Assembly: GCF_020809045.1 (NCBI RefSeq) | Contig: NZ_CP078079.1 | Location: 1,302,001-1,366,000 of the forward strand | DNA: 64,000 bases | Direction of reading: 5' to 3' | Source: Pseudarthrobacter sp. L1SW | GTDB taxonomy: Bacteria; Actinomycetota; Actinomycetes; Actinomycetales; Micrococcaceae | Shown: positions 43,645 to 53,169 of the stretch, piece by piece | Layout of the letters: every line of letters begins with the position of its first letter | How positions within the stretch are numbered: the first letter of the stretch is position 1 | Made by a program: the position numbers and the translations under genes | Notes under the pieces: model-generated | The model's input: only the letters and a program-made list of their open reading frames with translations | Told to the model about the DNA's origin: nothing | Databases searched by the model: none

Positions 43645-46286
43645 CCTCCACGGAAGGCATGCGCCCGCGCAGCACGCGTCCCCGGGCCACGCGCCCACGC
43701 AGTGGACCGCGTGGCACCAACCGTGGCGGGCCCGGCAGCAACCGCAACCAGGCCGCCTCCGGCTTCGCCGACGGGCAGCCGTCCTGGCACTTCCTCCTGG
43801 ACGCCGCTGCCCTGACGGTGCTGCTGGGGCTGGGCCTGCTCGGCTTCGGCCTCAGCTTCGGCGGCGACCCGTACTACCTGTTCTCCGGCTTCGGCGGCAT
43901 CCTCCTGGGCCTGGCCATCGGCGCGCTCAACGCACACCTGCGGCTCGGACTGCTCATCACCACCGCAATCGTCCTCGGCGCGTACCTGGTCCTGGGCACG
44001 GTGCTGGCTGTGCCCGACGCCGCCGTCGCGGGTTTTGTCCCCACCCTGGATTCCCTCCGGACCCTGCTCCTGGGGGTCGTGTTCGCCTGGAAGGACATGC
44101 TGACCGTCGGAGTTCCCGTGGGCACGGCAGGCGGGGTGCTGATCGTTCCGTTCCTGAGCTCCCTGGTCACCGCCCTGGCAGCCGGTGTCCTGACGTGGCG
44201 CCTTCGAAGCCCCTACTTTCCGCTCCTGCCGGTGCTGGTCCTGTTCGTTACCGGAATCGCCTTCAGCACCAACGCCGCCTTCCTCACCCTCGAGCGCGGT
44301 ATTGGACTTACGGTCCTGGGCATCGCCTGGGCGACCTTCCGCCGGGATGCCCTCAGGAAGAACTCCACGCGAAAGGTGGCCGTCAACAATCCGCAGACGG
44401 ACACCGCCACCGCGCAGCGGGCGAAGGTCCGCAGGTTGGGAATGGCCGCCGGCGTCATCGCCGTCAGCGTGGCCGTTACGGCGCTGTCCGCCCCGCTGGT
44501 CACCGCGGGCAATGAGCGCAAAGTGCTCCGGAACGTCGTGGTCCCGCCGTTCGACCCCAAGGACTACATCACGCCGCTGGCCAGTTTCCGTACGTTCGTC
44601 AAGGACAAGAAGGACGACACCCTGTTTGTGGTCAAGGGCCTGCCGCGCGACGGCCGGGTCCGGCTGGGGGCCCTTGACGCCTTCAACGGCACCAACTACA
44701 CCATGGATCCCAACGGCTCGGGCAACTTCAGCAAGGTAGGGGATACCGAGTCCATTAACACCCTCGCAGACACCTCCGGAGTGGTCCCCACCAACGACTA
44801 CTCCCTCGGCATCAGCATCGAGGACTACCAGGGCTTCTTCGTGCCCGGTGGCCGGAAAACCACGGGGCTGAGCTTTGATGACAGCGCCTCGGCCGCGGCG
44901 TCCGGCCTCTACTTCAACTCCGGCACGGATACCGCCGTCACCACCAGCGGGCTCTCCCGCGGCGATTCCTACAAGGTCCAGGTTTCGGATCCGATGAAGC
45001 TGGAACACGGGCAGCTGGCGCAATACGACTTCGCGAAACTGTCCCTGCCCGACGCCGCGGAAGTGCCCCCGGTGGTGGGGTCGCAGGCCAATGACCTCTC
45101 CACTGACGCGCCCACCGCCATCGACCGGGTCCGCCAGATCGAGGCCCATTTCCAGAAGACCGGGGCGTTCAGCAACGGACTGGTCAGCGAAGGCCAGCTC
45201 CCCAGCGTGTCCGGCCACGGGTCAGCCCGGATCAGGAACCTCCTCACGGCAAAGCAGATGCTGGGCGACGACGAGCAGTACGCGGTGGCCATGTCCCTGA
45301 TGCTCCGCCACCTGGGCATCCCGTCGCGCGTGGTGATGGGCTTCTACCCTGAGCCCACCAGTCCTGAAAACGGAGCGGGTGAAGTCAAGATCACCGGCAA
45401 GGACGTTCACGCCTGGGTGGAAGTGGCCTTTGAACGGGTGGGCTGGGTGAGCTTCGATCCGACGCCGCCCAAGGACAACATTCCCATCCCGCCCGATCCG
45501 GAAAACAAGTCCAAGCCCAAGCCGCAGGTGCTGCAGCCGCCGCCCCCGCCGCAGGAACCCGCGGATCTTCCGCCGGACTCGTCGCCGGATGCGCTGGATG
45601 CGGACCAGAAGAAGGACAACCCGTGGCTCTTCTGGGGTGCCCTGCTGGGTGCGCTGGGCATCGTCCTGATCCCGCTGTCCGTCCTTGCGCTGCCGCTGCT
45701 GCTGATCGTCCTTTTGAAATCACGACGCCGGAAGTCACGGTTCAGCGAAGGCCACACTGCGCAGCGCGTGGGAGGCGGCTGGAACGAGGTGGTCAGCCTC
45801 GCCACGGACATGGGGGCGGCCGTGGACACCCGCGCCACCCGCCGCGAAAGCGCCGCTGTCCTGGCCGAGGCGTTTCCAGCCGCGGGCGGAACCACCACGA
45901 TGCTGGCCCGCCGGGCGGATGCATCCATCTTCGGTGCCGGCCAGCCCACCGAGGACGAGGTGCGGGAGTACTGGACGATCGTGGACAGCTCGCTGAAGGA
46001 GATGACCTCAACGGCAGGTTTCTGGCAGCGGCAGCAGGCGAGGTTCTCCCCGCGGTCGCTGCTTGCTGACGCGCGCAATGCCCTGACCCGCCGCAACCCC
46101 CTGGCGCAGCGGGGCCGGCTGGCTTTGCCGGCCCTGCCGGCTCTCAAGCCGGCCGCCCGCCGTCGTCCTGGCATGGGAGGGGAAGGCTCCGCAGACCCTG
46201 CACCCCAGGCTGCGCCGGTGCCGGCGCCGCCAGTGCAGGAGCCGCCAGCGCCGGAACCGCCAAGGCAAGGACCTCAGGCGCCGTGA
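43641..46286 (+). CDS. Transglutaminase-like membrane protein with Asp in place of the catalytic Cys
   Basis: An 881-residue TgpA-type protein with six N-terminal membrane helices (residues 50-275), a large outer domain and one more helix near 670-695. The transglutaminase core is near 530-610: normal family members read GDCEQFA, but this one reads LGDDEQYAVAMSLMLRHLGI, so the nucleophile Cys is Asp (residue about 543). The His (KDVHAWVEV) and Asp (FDPTP) of the triad are present. The base sequence GGC GAC GAC GAG shows this is not a frameshift. It is probably non-catalytic and used for binding, or uses other chemistry. The C-terminal tail is Pro/Ala-rich. Confidence 0.85.
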   Translation: MTSTEGMRPRSTRPRATRPRSGPRGTNRGGPGSNRNQAASGFADGQPSWHFLLDAAALTVLLGLGLLGFGLSFGGDPYYLFSGFGGILLGLAIGALNAHLRLGLLITTAIVLGAYLVLGTVLAVPDAAVAGFVPTLDSLRTLLLGVVFAWKDMLTVGVPVGTAGGVLIVPFLSSLVTALAAGVLTWRLRSPYFPLLPVLVLFVTGIAFSTNAAFLTLERGIGLTVLGIAWATFRRDALRKNSTRKVAVNNPQTDTATAQRAKVRRLGMAAGVIAVSVAVTALSAPLVTAGNERKVLRNVVVPPFDPKDYITPLASFRTFVKDKKDDTLFVVKGLPRDGRVRLGALDAFNGTNYTMDPNGSGNFSKVGDTESINTLADTSGVVPTNDYSLGISIEDYQGFFVPGGRKTTGLSFDDSASAAASGLYFNSGTDTAVTTSGLSRGDSYKVQVSDPMKLEHGQLAQYDFAKLSLPDAAEVPPVVGSQANDLSTDAPTAIDRVRQIEAHFQKTGAFSNGLVSEGQLPSVSGHGSARIRNLLTAKQMLGDDEQYAVAMSLMLRHLGIPSRVVMGFYPEPTSPENGAGEVKITGKDVHAWVEVAFERVGWVSFDPTPPKDNIPIPPDPENKSKPKPQVLQPPPPPQEPADLPPDSSPDALDADQKKDNPWLFWGALLGALGIVLIPLSVLALPLLLIVLLKSRRRKSRFSEGHTAQRVGGGWNEVVSLATDMGAAVDTRATRRESAAVLAEAFPAAGGTTTMLARRADASIFGAGQPTEDEVREYWTIVDSSLKEMTSTAGFWQRQQARFSPRSLLADARNALTRRNPLAQRGRLALPALPALKPAARRRPGMGGEGSADPAPQAAPVPAPPVQEPPAPEPPRQGPQAP

Positions 46287-47908
46287 CCGCGGAACTGCAA
46301 CCGTGCCCCCGCTGCCGGCGGTCCATCCGGGCGGGCGCGGCCTTTTGCACCTCCTGCGGCGCGCCCCTTTCCAACAGGGCGGCGCGCAGCAGCCGCAACC
46401 TGCACACCGGCGCCACGGGCAGCGATGCGCCGGCGGTGGCTGTGACTGCCCACCACGCGGCGATTCCCGGTACTATCCCGGTAGTACAAAGCCCTCCGGC
46501 GACTCAGGCCGCGGGGTTCGCAAACGCAGGCACCGGGTGGGGGAGCGCCGGCGGTTCCACCGCTCAGACGGGGGCCGTCCCAGGGGGAGGAACGGGAATG
46601 GCAGTGAACCTTCAGCTTGTCCCGGCCACGGCCGGCAAGCGGCTTGGTGCTGCCGTCATTGACTGGCTGCCGCCGCTGGCAGTCCTGGTGCTGACGCTCG
46701 CCGTCGGTTTTGCCGGGATCACCCGCACCCGCAACGGCCAGTACATCACCTATGACACCGGGTCCCTGGTGCTGTTCGGCGGCATTGGGCTGGGCCTGAC
46801 GCTGGTGTACCTGTTCGTGGTCATGGGCATTGAAGCGAGGACGGGCAAAACGCCCGGCAACCTGCTGATGGGCATCCGCAGCGCTGACAACGACGGCTAC
46901 GCGCCCGGCGCCGGGGCAGTCTTCCTCCGGGGACTCATCACCGGTGCCGGCATCCTGGTTGCGCTGCTGGCGGCGGTCCTGGTGGTGGTGTTCCAATGGT
47001 TCGGTCCGGCCCTGTTCATCCTCGCGCCCCTGCTCATTGCCGGTTCCGCCTGGGCCGTGCTGGTGGTGGTATCCAACACATGGGACAGGAACGGGCGCCT
47101 GCGCGGCTGGCACGACAAAGCGGCCAAAGCCCTCGTGTTCGATGTGAAGGCCGGGCGCGATCCCATCGCCACCGGCGGTATCCAGGGCCCCTACAGCTTT
47201 GCTCCGCTGGACCTGCCGCCCGTGCAGCAGGTGCTCTCCCCGGTGGCCGGCGCTGCCCCGGCTTCCCCGCCCCTGCACACGGATGCCCGGCCCGTGCAGG
47301 CCCCGCCCGCGCATGCCCCGCCTGTGCATGCCCCGCCTGTGCAGGCCCCGCCTGCGCATGCCCGGCCTGTGCAGGCCCCGCCTGTGCAGACGTCGCCGTC
47401 GCAGACCATGCCCTACACCGCGCCTGCGTCCTTCGCACCGCCCTCCCTCACGCCGCCGCCGGCGGCTGCCGCAGGTGCCGCCGTGGTGGCCGGCAGCAGG
47501 CAGGGCGGGCAGCACCACGTGGACGACGACGTCGAACGCACCCAGGTGCGCCCGGGCGCAGGCGGGCCCGTGCCTGTCGCCGTCCTCCGGATCCGCATGG
47601 ACGACGGCCGCGACTTCCAGCTGGACCGCAGTGTCCTGGTGGGCCGTAATCCCGTGGGCCAGTCCGGTGAACAGCATGCCCAACTCCTTGCCGTCGACGA
47701 CCCCGGCCGTTCCATCTCCAAAACCCACCTCCACCTGCTGACCGACGGCGCCGGGATTTGGGTGACGGACAGGAACTCCACGAATGGCAGCGCCGTGACC
47801 ACCCCCAACGGTGCCAGGACGCCGCTGGCACCGGGTGTCCCCACTTTTGTTACGCCCGGATCCAGTGTCCACTTCGGAGACCGGACCTTTTACCTAGGAC
47901 AGGCATGA
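46283..47908 (+). CDS. RDD membrane protein with zinc ribbon and C-terminal FHA domain
   Basis: A 541-residue protein in three parts. Residues 8-27 form a zinc ribbon (CPRCRRSIRAGAAFCTSCG). Residues 115-300 are an RDD membrane domain with about four helices, beginning ATAGKRLGAAVIDWLPPL and containing the typical TGKTPGNLLMGIR. A Pro/Ala linker with about seven copies of a 15-bp coding repeat (VQAPP/AHAPP, near 47285-47395) leads to an FHA domain at 440-540: DRSVLVGRNPVGQ, RSISKTHLHL and NSTNGS. FHA domains bind phosphothreonine, probably made here by the kinase at 50675. Both ends overlap neighbours by 4 bp. Confidence 0.87.
   Translation: MTAELQPCPRCRRSIRAGAAFCTSCGAPLSNRAARSSRNLHTGATGSDAPAVAVTAHHAAIPGTIPVVQSPPATQAAGFANAGTGWGSAGGSTAQTGAVPGGGTGMAVNLQLVPATAGKRLGAAVIDWLPPLAVLVLTLAVGFAGITRTRNGQYITYDTGSLVLFGGIGLGLTLVYLFVVMGIEARTGKTPGNLLMGIRSADNDGYAPGAGAVFLRGLITGAGILVALLAAVLVVVFQWFGPALFILAPLLIAGSAWAVLVVVSNTWDRNGRLRGWHDKAAKALVFDVKAGRDPIATGGIQGPYSFAPLDLPPVQQVLSPVAGAAPASPPLHTDARPVQAPPAHAPPVHAPPVQAPPAHARPVQAPPVQTSPSQTMPYTAPASFAPPSLTPPPAAAAGAAVVAGSRQGGQHHVDDDVERTQVRPGAGGPVPVAVLRIRMDDGRDFQLDRSVLVGRNPVGQSGEQHAQLLAVDDPGRSISKTHLHLLTDGAGIWVTDRNSTNGSAVTTPNGARTPLAPGVPTFVTPGSSVHFGDRTFYLGQA
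47287..47395 (+). repeat. In-frame 15-bp repeats in the Pro-rich linker of the RDD-FHA gene
   Basis: About seven imperfect units of the type GCCCCGCCTGTGCAG or GCCCCGCCTGCGCAT encode alternating VQAPP, AHAPP and VHAPP. The repeat probably varies in length between strains by slippage. Confidence 0.75.
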
Positions 47909-48828
47909 ACCAACAGCCCGCCAGCGTTCCCTCCACCGTCAAGCCGGGCCCCAGCCTGAGCTACGGCTATGGCACGGATCGGGGGCTCCGCCGGGAGCTG
48001 AACGAAGATTCCTTCCTTGCTTCCGATCCTGTGTTCGCCGTGGCGGACGGGATGGGCGGCCACGAAGCAGGTGAAGTGGCCAGCGGCATGTGCGTCCGGG
48101 CCCTGGCAGGCATGCCGCAGCTCGCCACGGGTGAACGCAGCATCACCGCTGCGGTCCTCCAGCAGTACCTGCTCCGGGCGGACTATTCCATCCGGGAGGC
48201 TACGGGCGCCAGGGCAGGGACCACCCTGACCGGTGCAGTGGTGGTGGAACAACTTGGCCTGCCCTACTGGCTGGTCATGAACATCGGCGATTCCCGCACG
48301 TACCGCCTCAGCCAGGGACGGTTTGAGCAGATCAGCGTGGACCACTCCGAAGTGCAGGAACTGGTGGATGCGGGCGAGATCACCGCCGAGCAGGCCACGG
48401 TCCATCCACGCCGCCACGTTGTCACCCGCGCCCTGGGCACCGGGGACGAGACCGAGGCCGACTACTGGCTGCTCCCCGTGGAGGAAGGCGACCGGGTCCT
48501 GGTCTGCTCGGATGGCCTGACCGGCGAAGTGGCCGACGAGGACATCCTGCGCATCCTCAGCACGGCGGGCAACCCGCAGGACGCCGCCGACGCCCTGATC
48601 CAGGCTGCGCTGCGGAACGGGGGAAGCGACAACATCACGGTGATTGTGGTTGATGCCCGGAACGTCCTGAACGATGCCGGCGCCGCCACCACCGCACCGC
48701 GGCACGATCCGGACGCAGAAGACGCAGACACGCTGCCCCGCTCGCCCGGGAGCCAGGCGGTGACCCAGCCCTTGCCGCAGCAGGATAACGGCGCTTCGAC
48801 GCACGAGAGCGGGGAAAGCCCACGATGA
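47905..48828 (+). CDS. PP2C-family Ser/Thr phosphatase
   Basis: A 307-residue PP2C phosphatase without membrane helices. Metal-binding motifs: RRELNEDSFLA (Asp near residue 33), VFAVADGMGGHEAGEVAS near 45-62, NIGDSRTYRL near 128, VCSDGLTGEV near 200 and GSDNITVIVVD near 245. It should remove phosphate from targets of the kinase encoded two genes later. The C-terminal 50 residues are a disordered acidic tail. Start and stop overlap neighbours by 4 bp (ATGA). Confidence 0.92.
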   Translation: MNQQPASVPSTVKPGPSLSYGYGTDRGLRRELNEDSFLASDPVFAVADGMGGHEAGEVASGMCVRALAGMPQLATGERSITAAVLQQYLLRADYSIREATGARAGTTLTGAVVVEQLGLPYWLVMNIGDSRTYRLSQGRFEQISVDHSEVQELVDAGEITAEQATVHPRRHVVTRALGTGDETEADYWLLPVEEGDRVLVCSDGLTGEVADEDILRILSTAGNPQDAADALIQAALRNGGSDNITVIVVDARNVLNDAGAATTAPRHDPDAEDADTLPRSPGSQAVTQPLPQQDNGASTHESGESPR

Positions 48829-50678
48829 CCGGCACCAGCTACGTTCCGGGCAGCTGGCTGGGCATCCTCCGCTCGCGCACCGCCGTCCTCCTCGGTCCGG
48901 ACACGCCGCCGGCCACGGCGGGCGCTGTGTGGGAACTCCTCGGAAGCAAACCGGCCGTCCACGAAGTACTCCACGCCGTCACCGGCAGTTCCGGCGGCTC
49001 ACTCACGCGGATCCCGCCATTCGCCATCCTCGATTTTTCGGGTCCCTTGCGGGTGTTCCTCCGCGGCGACCTCGACCTCGCCGTGGAACTCCCGGACGGC
49101 CGGGTGGAACTGGACGGACGGGATGTCACCACCTGGAACGAGCGCCGGTTTGCCCTGCCTGGCGGCTGCCGGATCACCGTCCCGGGGGCCGGTTCCGCAT
49201 ATCCGCCGGAGCTGCCGCTGGGGGAGGGCGTGGTCCTGCTGCAGTCGCTGGCCCTCGGGCTGGGCCCGGCCCAAGCCCAACTGGCGTCCGCACCGGCCGC
49301 AGTGGCGGTCGATTCGGCAGGCGTCGTTGATATCAGCGAGGCCGCGCCCGGTGCCGACGAGCTGCGCGGGACAACCATTGTGCCGGAGCCGGAAGCACGC
49401 GGGACAACCATCGTGCCGGAACCGGAACCGGAACCGGAACCGGAAGCCTCAGCCGAGACGGTCCTCGCCGTGCCCGACGACGAGGCGCCCGTCCATATGA
49501 ACGACGGTGCGCATGGCGCCGGGCACGACGATGACGGCCACGTATCCCCAGCAGGCGCCGGTTCCGGGATGGCGGCGGTCGCAGGCATACAGCGGTCCAC
49601 CGAAACCGCTGAAGCCCGGCCGGCAGACGCGGCAACGGCGGCGAGCGACCAGACCAGCTCCTACGACCACCTGTGGGAGCGGACGGTCATGCGCAGCATC
49701 GAAGACGCCGCAGTCCGCGAGGACACAGATGATGCCGGCGCCGGCACACCCGCGGGCAACGGCGCTGCCCCCGCCGGGACTCACGAAGCGGTTGCGGAGG
49801 CGGAGGAACACATCGCGATCCCACTCCCCACGCCTGCCGGCGTAGATGCGAAGGAAGCGACGGCGGCCCCGTCCGCCGTCGAACAGGTGCCCGGAACACG
49901 CGCGCCGGGGGTGCAGGCGCCCGGAATACACGCGCCTGGAATACCCGCGCCCGGTGTGCCGCCAGCCGGGGTGCTCATCGATTCCGTGCCGTGGAAAAAG
50001 GGCACCGGCACCAGCACCACCATCCCAGGAACGGCCGGCGCCGCCGATGCCGCGCCGGCGCCTGCACCCGCGCCTGTCCCGGTAGCTGCGGCCATCCCCG
50101 TGTCCCTGCCTGGAAACGTGGCGTTCGACAACGACCATGACGGACAGACGGTCATGAAGGGCAGCATCGGGGCCCCGCAGGCGCAACCCGCCCCGGCTGC
50201 GGTTGCAGACCCACACAGTGGGCCCACCGTCCTGGCCCGGGTCTGCAGCCAGGGCCACGCGAATCCGCCCACGCGCGCACAGTGCGCCGCCTGCGGGGCG
50301 GGGCTTCATCCGGACGCGGTGCAGGTGCCCCGGCCCCGGCTGGGACGCGTGCGCCTCTCCACCGGTGACCTGCTGGACCTTGACCAGTCCTTGGTCATTG
50401 GCAGGCAGCCGTCCGTCTCTCGGGTCCAGGGCGGCATCATGCCCCGGCTGGTCCAGGTGCCGAGCCCTGAGGGCGACATTTCCAGGTCCCACGTGGAGGT
50501 CCGGCTGGAGGGCTGGCACGTCATGCTCTGCGACCTCAAAGCCACAAACGGCACCGTCCTGGTGCGCGAAGGCCAGCCGCCCCGCCGCCTGGCGCAGAAC
50601 GAAATGGCCATCCTGCTGGACGGGGACATCGCTGAGCTTGGCGACAATATCTCGCTGCGTTTTGAGGAGATTCCTTGA
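48825..50678 (+). CDS. FHA-domain protein with long disordered region and zinc ribbon
   Basis: A 617-residue cytoplasmic protein. The first 150 residues are a small beta-rich domain. Residues 165-460 are low complexity, with repeats such as TTIVPEPEA, a run of EPEP and APGI/VQAPGIHAPGIPAPGV. A zinc ribbon (CSQGHANPPTRAQCAACG) is near 470, then a C-terminal FHA domain: DQSLVIGRQPSVS, SRSHVEVRLEGWHV and KATNGTVLV. It probably bridges phosphorylated kinase targets. The two FHA proteins of the locus share the plan linker plus C-terminal FHA plus zinc ribbon. Overlaps on both sides are 4 bp. Confidence 0.87.
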   Translation: MTGTSYVPGSWLGILRSRTAVLLGPDTPPATAGAVWELLGSKPAVHEVLHAVTGSSGGSLTRIPPFAILDFSGPLRVFLRGDLDLAVELPDGRVELDGRDVTTWNERRFALPGGCRITVPGAGSAYPPELPLGEGVVLLQSLALGLGPAQAQLASAPAAVAVDSAGVVDISEAAPGADELRGTTIVPEPEARGTTIVPEPEPEPEPEASAETVLAVPDDEAPVHMNDGAHGAGHDDDGHVSPAGAGSGMAAVAGIQRSTETAEARPADAATAASDQTSSYDHLWERTVMRSIEDAAVREDTDDAGAGTPAGNGAAPAGTHEAVAEAEEHIAIPLPTPAGVDAKEATAAPSAVEQVPGTRAPGVQAPGIHAPGIPAPGVPPAGVLIDSVPWKKGTGTSTTIPGTAGAADAAPAPAPAPVPVAAAIPVSLPGNVAFDNDHDGQTVMKGSIGAPQAQPAPAAVADPHSGPTVLARVCSQGHANPPTRAQCAACGAGLHPDAVQVPRPRLGRVRLSTGDLLDLDQSLVIGRQPSVSRVQGGIMPRLVQVPSPEGDISRSHVEVRLEGWHVMLCDLKATNGTVLVREGQPPRRLAQNEMAILLDGDIAELGDNISLRFEEIP

Positions 50679-52399
50679 GTTCCAAACGGCCTGTAGCGCC
50701 GCCGCCCCGCATCCAGGGGTTTACGTATATCAGCCTGCTCGGTTCCGGCGGTTTTTCCGACGTCTACCTGTATGAACAGGACAGGCCCCGCCGCAAGGTG
50801 GCCGTCAAGGTGCTGCTCTCGGACCTGAGGACGGAAGGCGCCCGCCGGCGGTTCGAATCCGAAGCCAACCTCATGGCCCAGCTGTCCTCGCACCCCTACA
50901 TCGTCACCATCTTTGAAGCGGAAGTAACCGACGACGGGCACTCCTACCTGGCCATGGAGTACTGCTCACGGCCCAGCCTGGACGTCCGGTACCGCCGCCA
51001 GCGGTTCAGCGTGGACGAGGTCCTGGCCGTGGGCATCCAGGTGGCGTCCGCCGTCGAGACCGCCCATCGCGCCGGAATCGCCCACCGCGACATCAAGCCC
51101 GCCAACATCCTGGTGACGGACTACAACCGCCCTGCCTTGACCGACTTTGGCATCTCCGGCACCCTCGCCGGGGACGCCGATGACGACTCCGGCATGTCTA
51201 TCCCGTGGTCCCCGCCCGAACAGTTCACCGACGGCCAAGTGGACGGTGTGATGGTGGATGTGTGGGCCCTCGGAGCCACGCTCTACACCCTCCTGGCCGG
51301 TCGCTCACCGTTTGTCCTGCCCGGAGCGGACAACTCGCAGCGTGAGCTGATCAACCGGATTAGCAATACGCCGCTGCCGCGGCTGGGCCGCGCGGACGTC
51401 CCCGAGTCCCTGGAACTGGCGCTCTCGACGGCGATGGCCAAGTCGCCGCGGTCCCGCTATTCCTCCGCGCACGCCTTCGCCCTGGCCCTGCAGCGCATCC
51501 AGGCGGAACTCAACCTCTCCGTCACGCCCTTTGAAGTGCTGGAGGAGCCGCACCACGAGGACAGCCAGCCGGACGACGGCGTCGAGGAGACGCGGGTGCG
51601 GAGCATCGCGGCAATCGATCCGGAGCGGACGGGCAGCGCGCCCACCTTCCCCGCACGCACTTGGCCCCAAGCCGGTACTGGGCAGGGCGGTGGCGGGCAG
51701 GGCGTTGGCGGGCAAGCTCGCGCAGCGGACGCCCCGCCGTCGCTGTATACGCCCGCGCCCGCCTCCGCGGCGCAGGCGGCGCAGCAGCCGCAGGACTGGG
51801 CGCATGCCACCGTGCTGCGGGGTGCCGCCGGCGGCGCGCCCATGACCCACGATGACGGAACGGTGTCCCCGAACCGGCTTCGCGGGGACGCTGACGCAGC
51901 CGACACGACCATCCACCGGCCAGCAAGGCGGGACGAACCTGCTGCCGACTCTGTGCCCGCCACGGACCACGGAAAACGCAACCTGTGGCTGGCAATCTCG
52001 GGCGGCACCCTGCTGGCCCTTGCCGCGGCGGTGGGACTGGTGGTGGCCAACGCCTCGCCCAACAAACCGCAGGCCGTGGAAACCCAGCAGGCCAGCAAGC
52101 CGCCGGCCGACGCCCTGGACAACGGGACGGTGCCGGATGTGGAAGGCCTCACGGGAACAGTATCCGGCGACGGCAACGCGTCCTTCACGTGGCTGAACCC
52201 GCAGCCCAAAGAGGGTGACACGTACAAATGGCGGGTGTACAGCATCGGGGGCGGCGGCGAATACCAGGCCGTCGCGCAGCCACCGGTCCGTGTCACGGCG
52301 AATCCGTCCGGCGAGACCTGCATCCAGGTGATGATCGTGCGCTCGGACGGAGCGTTCTCGCCGCTGGAAGAAGGCTCGATCGCCTGCGCCGGCACATGA
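50675..52399 (+). CDS. Transmembrane Ser/Thr protein kinase
   Basis: A 574-residue Hanks-type kinase. The cytoplasmic domain covers residues 10-285: GSGGFSDVYLYEQ, VAVKVLL, AHRDIKPANILVTD (catalytic Asp near 139), LTDFGISG and SIPWSPPEQFTDG. All catalytic residues are present. A Pro/Ala/Thr linker (290-430) contains possible phosphosites, then one helix (LWLAISGGTLLALAAAVGLVV, about 437-458) and an outer domain of about 115 residues with FTWLNPQPKEGDTYKWRVYS, an FN3-like strand pattern. There are no PASTA repeats, so it does not sense muropeptides like PknB. TTG start overlaps the FHA stop by 4 bp and has GAGGAG upstream. It resembles bifidobacterial Pkb2 by position. Confidence 0.92.
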   Translation: MSSKRPVAPPPRIQGFTYISLLGSGGFSDVYLYEQDRPRRKVAVKVLLSDLRTEGARRRFESEANLMAQLSSHPYIVTIFEAEVTDDGHSYLAMEYCSRPSLDVRYRRQRFSVDEVLAVGIQVASAVETAHRAGIAHRDIKPANILVTDYNRPALTDFGISGTLAGDADDDSGMSIPWSPPEQFTDGQVDGVMVDVWALGATLYTLLAGRSPFVLPGADNSQRELINRISNTPLPRLGRADVPESLELALSTAMAKSPRSRYSSAHAFALALQRIQAELNLSVTPFEVLEEPHHEDSQPDDGVEETRVRSIAAIDPERTGSAPTFPARTWPQAGTGQGGGGQGVGGQARAADAPPSLYTPAPASAAQAAQQPQDWAHATVLRGAAGGAPMTHDDGTVSPNRLRGDADAADTTIHRPARRDEPAADSVPATDHGKRNLWLAISGGTLLALAAAVGLVVANASPNKPQAVETQQASKPPADALDNGTVPDVEGLTGTVSGDGNASFTWLNPQPKEGDTYKWRVYSIGGGGEYQAVAQPPVRVTANPSGETCIQVMIVRSDGAFSPLEEGSIACAGT

Positions 52400-53169
52400 C
52401 CGCGGAAAGCCCTGCAACCAGCTCCGCAACAAGCTCAGTTTTGCCCAACGAGGAGGCACAGAACATGGGGGATCTAGCAATAGATTTCTGTGGTGAATGG
52501 TACGAGCCGTCGGACGAGGACGTCTTCAACATCGGTCGCGAAGGCGACCTTGAAGTCGACGACAACCCTTATCTTCACCGGCAGTTCCTGCAGGTGGCCC
52601 GCTATGACGGGATCTGGTGGCTCAGTAACGTGGGAAGCATGCTCTCGGCCACGGTGGCCGACGCCGGTGGAGGGATGCAGGCCTGGCTGTCACCGGGAGC
52701 CCGGATCCCGCTGGTCTTCAGCCACACGAACATCATCTTCACGGCTGGGCCCACCACCTACGAGTTTGCCGTGCACCTCAGGACTCCGTCCTTCCGCCAG
52801 GAGGCGCGCGAGGGCGACAGCAACGGCGACACCACCATCGGCCCCGTAGTGTTCACCGACTCCCAGAAGGCCCTCATCGTGGCGCTCGCGGAACCCATGC
52901 TCCGGCGGGAAGGGACCGGCTTCAGCGCCATTCCCTCCTCGGCCGCGGCTGCCAAAACTCTGGGATGGGCGCTGACCCGCTTTAACCGGAAGCTCGACAA
53001 TGTGTGCGACAAGCTGGACCGCGTGGGCGTGGCTGGACTGCGGGGCGGCGGCGGCAAACTTGCCACCAACCGCCGCGCCCGGCTGGTGGAGCACGCCGTC
53101 ACCTCACACCTCGTGACCCCGGATGACCTGCACCTGCTGGAGAAGATGAGGGGCGTGGACGAGGGATGA
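52396..53169 (+). CDS. FHA-like protein with C-terminal helical (winged-helix-like) domain
   Basis: A 257-residue soluble protein. Residues 25-130 look like a diverged FHA domain (FNIGREGDLEVDDNPYLHRQF, then WWLSNVG and later a strand block). Residues 150-255 are helical: FTDSQKALIVALAEPMLR, SSAAAAKTLGWALTRFNRKLDNVCDKL and ARLVEHAVTSHLVTPDDL, which resembles a winged-helix DNA-binding fold. It sits between the kinase and the EssC-like motor, overlapping both by 4 bp. It could link phosphorylation to the motor or to transcription; neither is shown by the sequence alone. Confidence 0.75.
   Translation: MTAESPATSSATSSVLPNEEAQNMGDLAIDFCGEWYEPSDEDVFNIGREGDLEVDDNPYLHRQFLQVARYDGIWWLSNVGSMLSATVADAGGGMQAWLSPGARIPLVFSHTNIIFTAGPTTYEFAVHLRTPSFRQEAREGDSNGDTTIGPVVFTDSQKALIVALAEPMLRREGTGFSAIPSSAAAAKTLGWALTRFNRKLDNVCDKLDRVGVAGLRGGGGKLATNRRARLVEHAVTSHLVTPDDLHLLEKMRGVDEG

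Noticed and set aside
43080..45218. 712-codon open frame antisense to the DUF58 and transglutaminase-like genes
   Set aside because: It spans two real genes with overlapping stop/start and has composition typical of an antisense shadow.
47287..47395. CRISPR-like array suggested by regular repeats
   Set aside because: The units are adjacent 15-bp coding repeats in frame inside a gene, without spacers.
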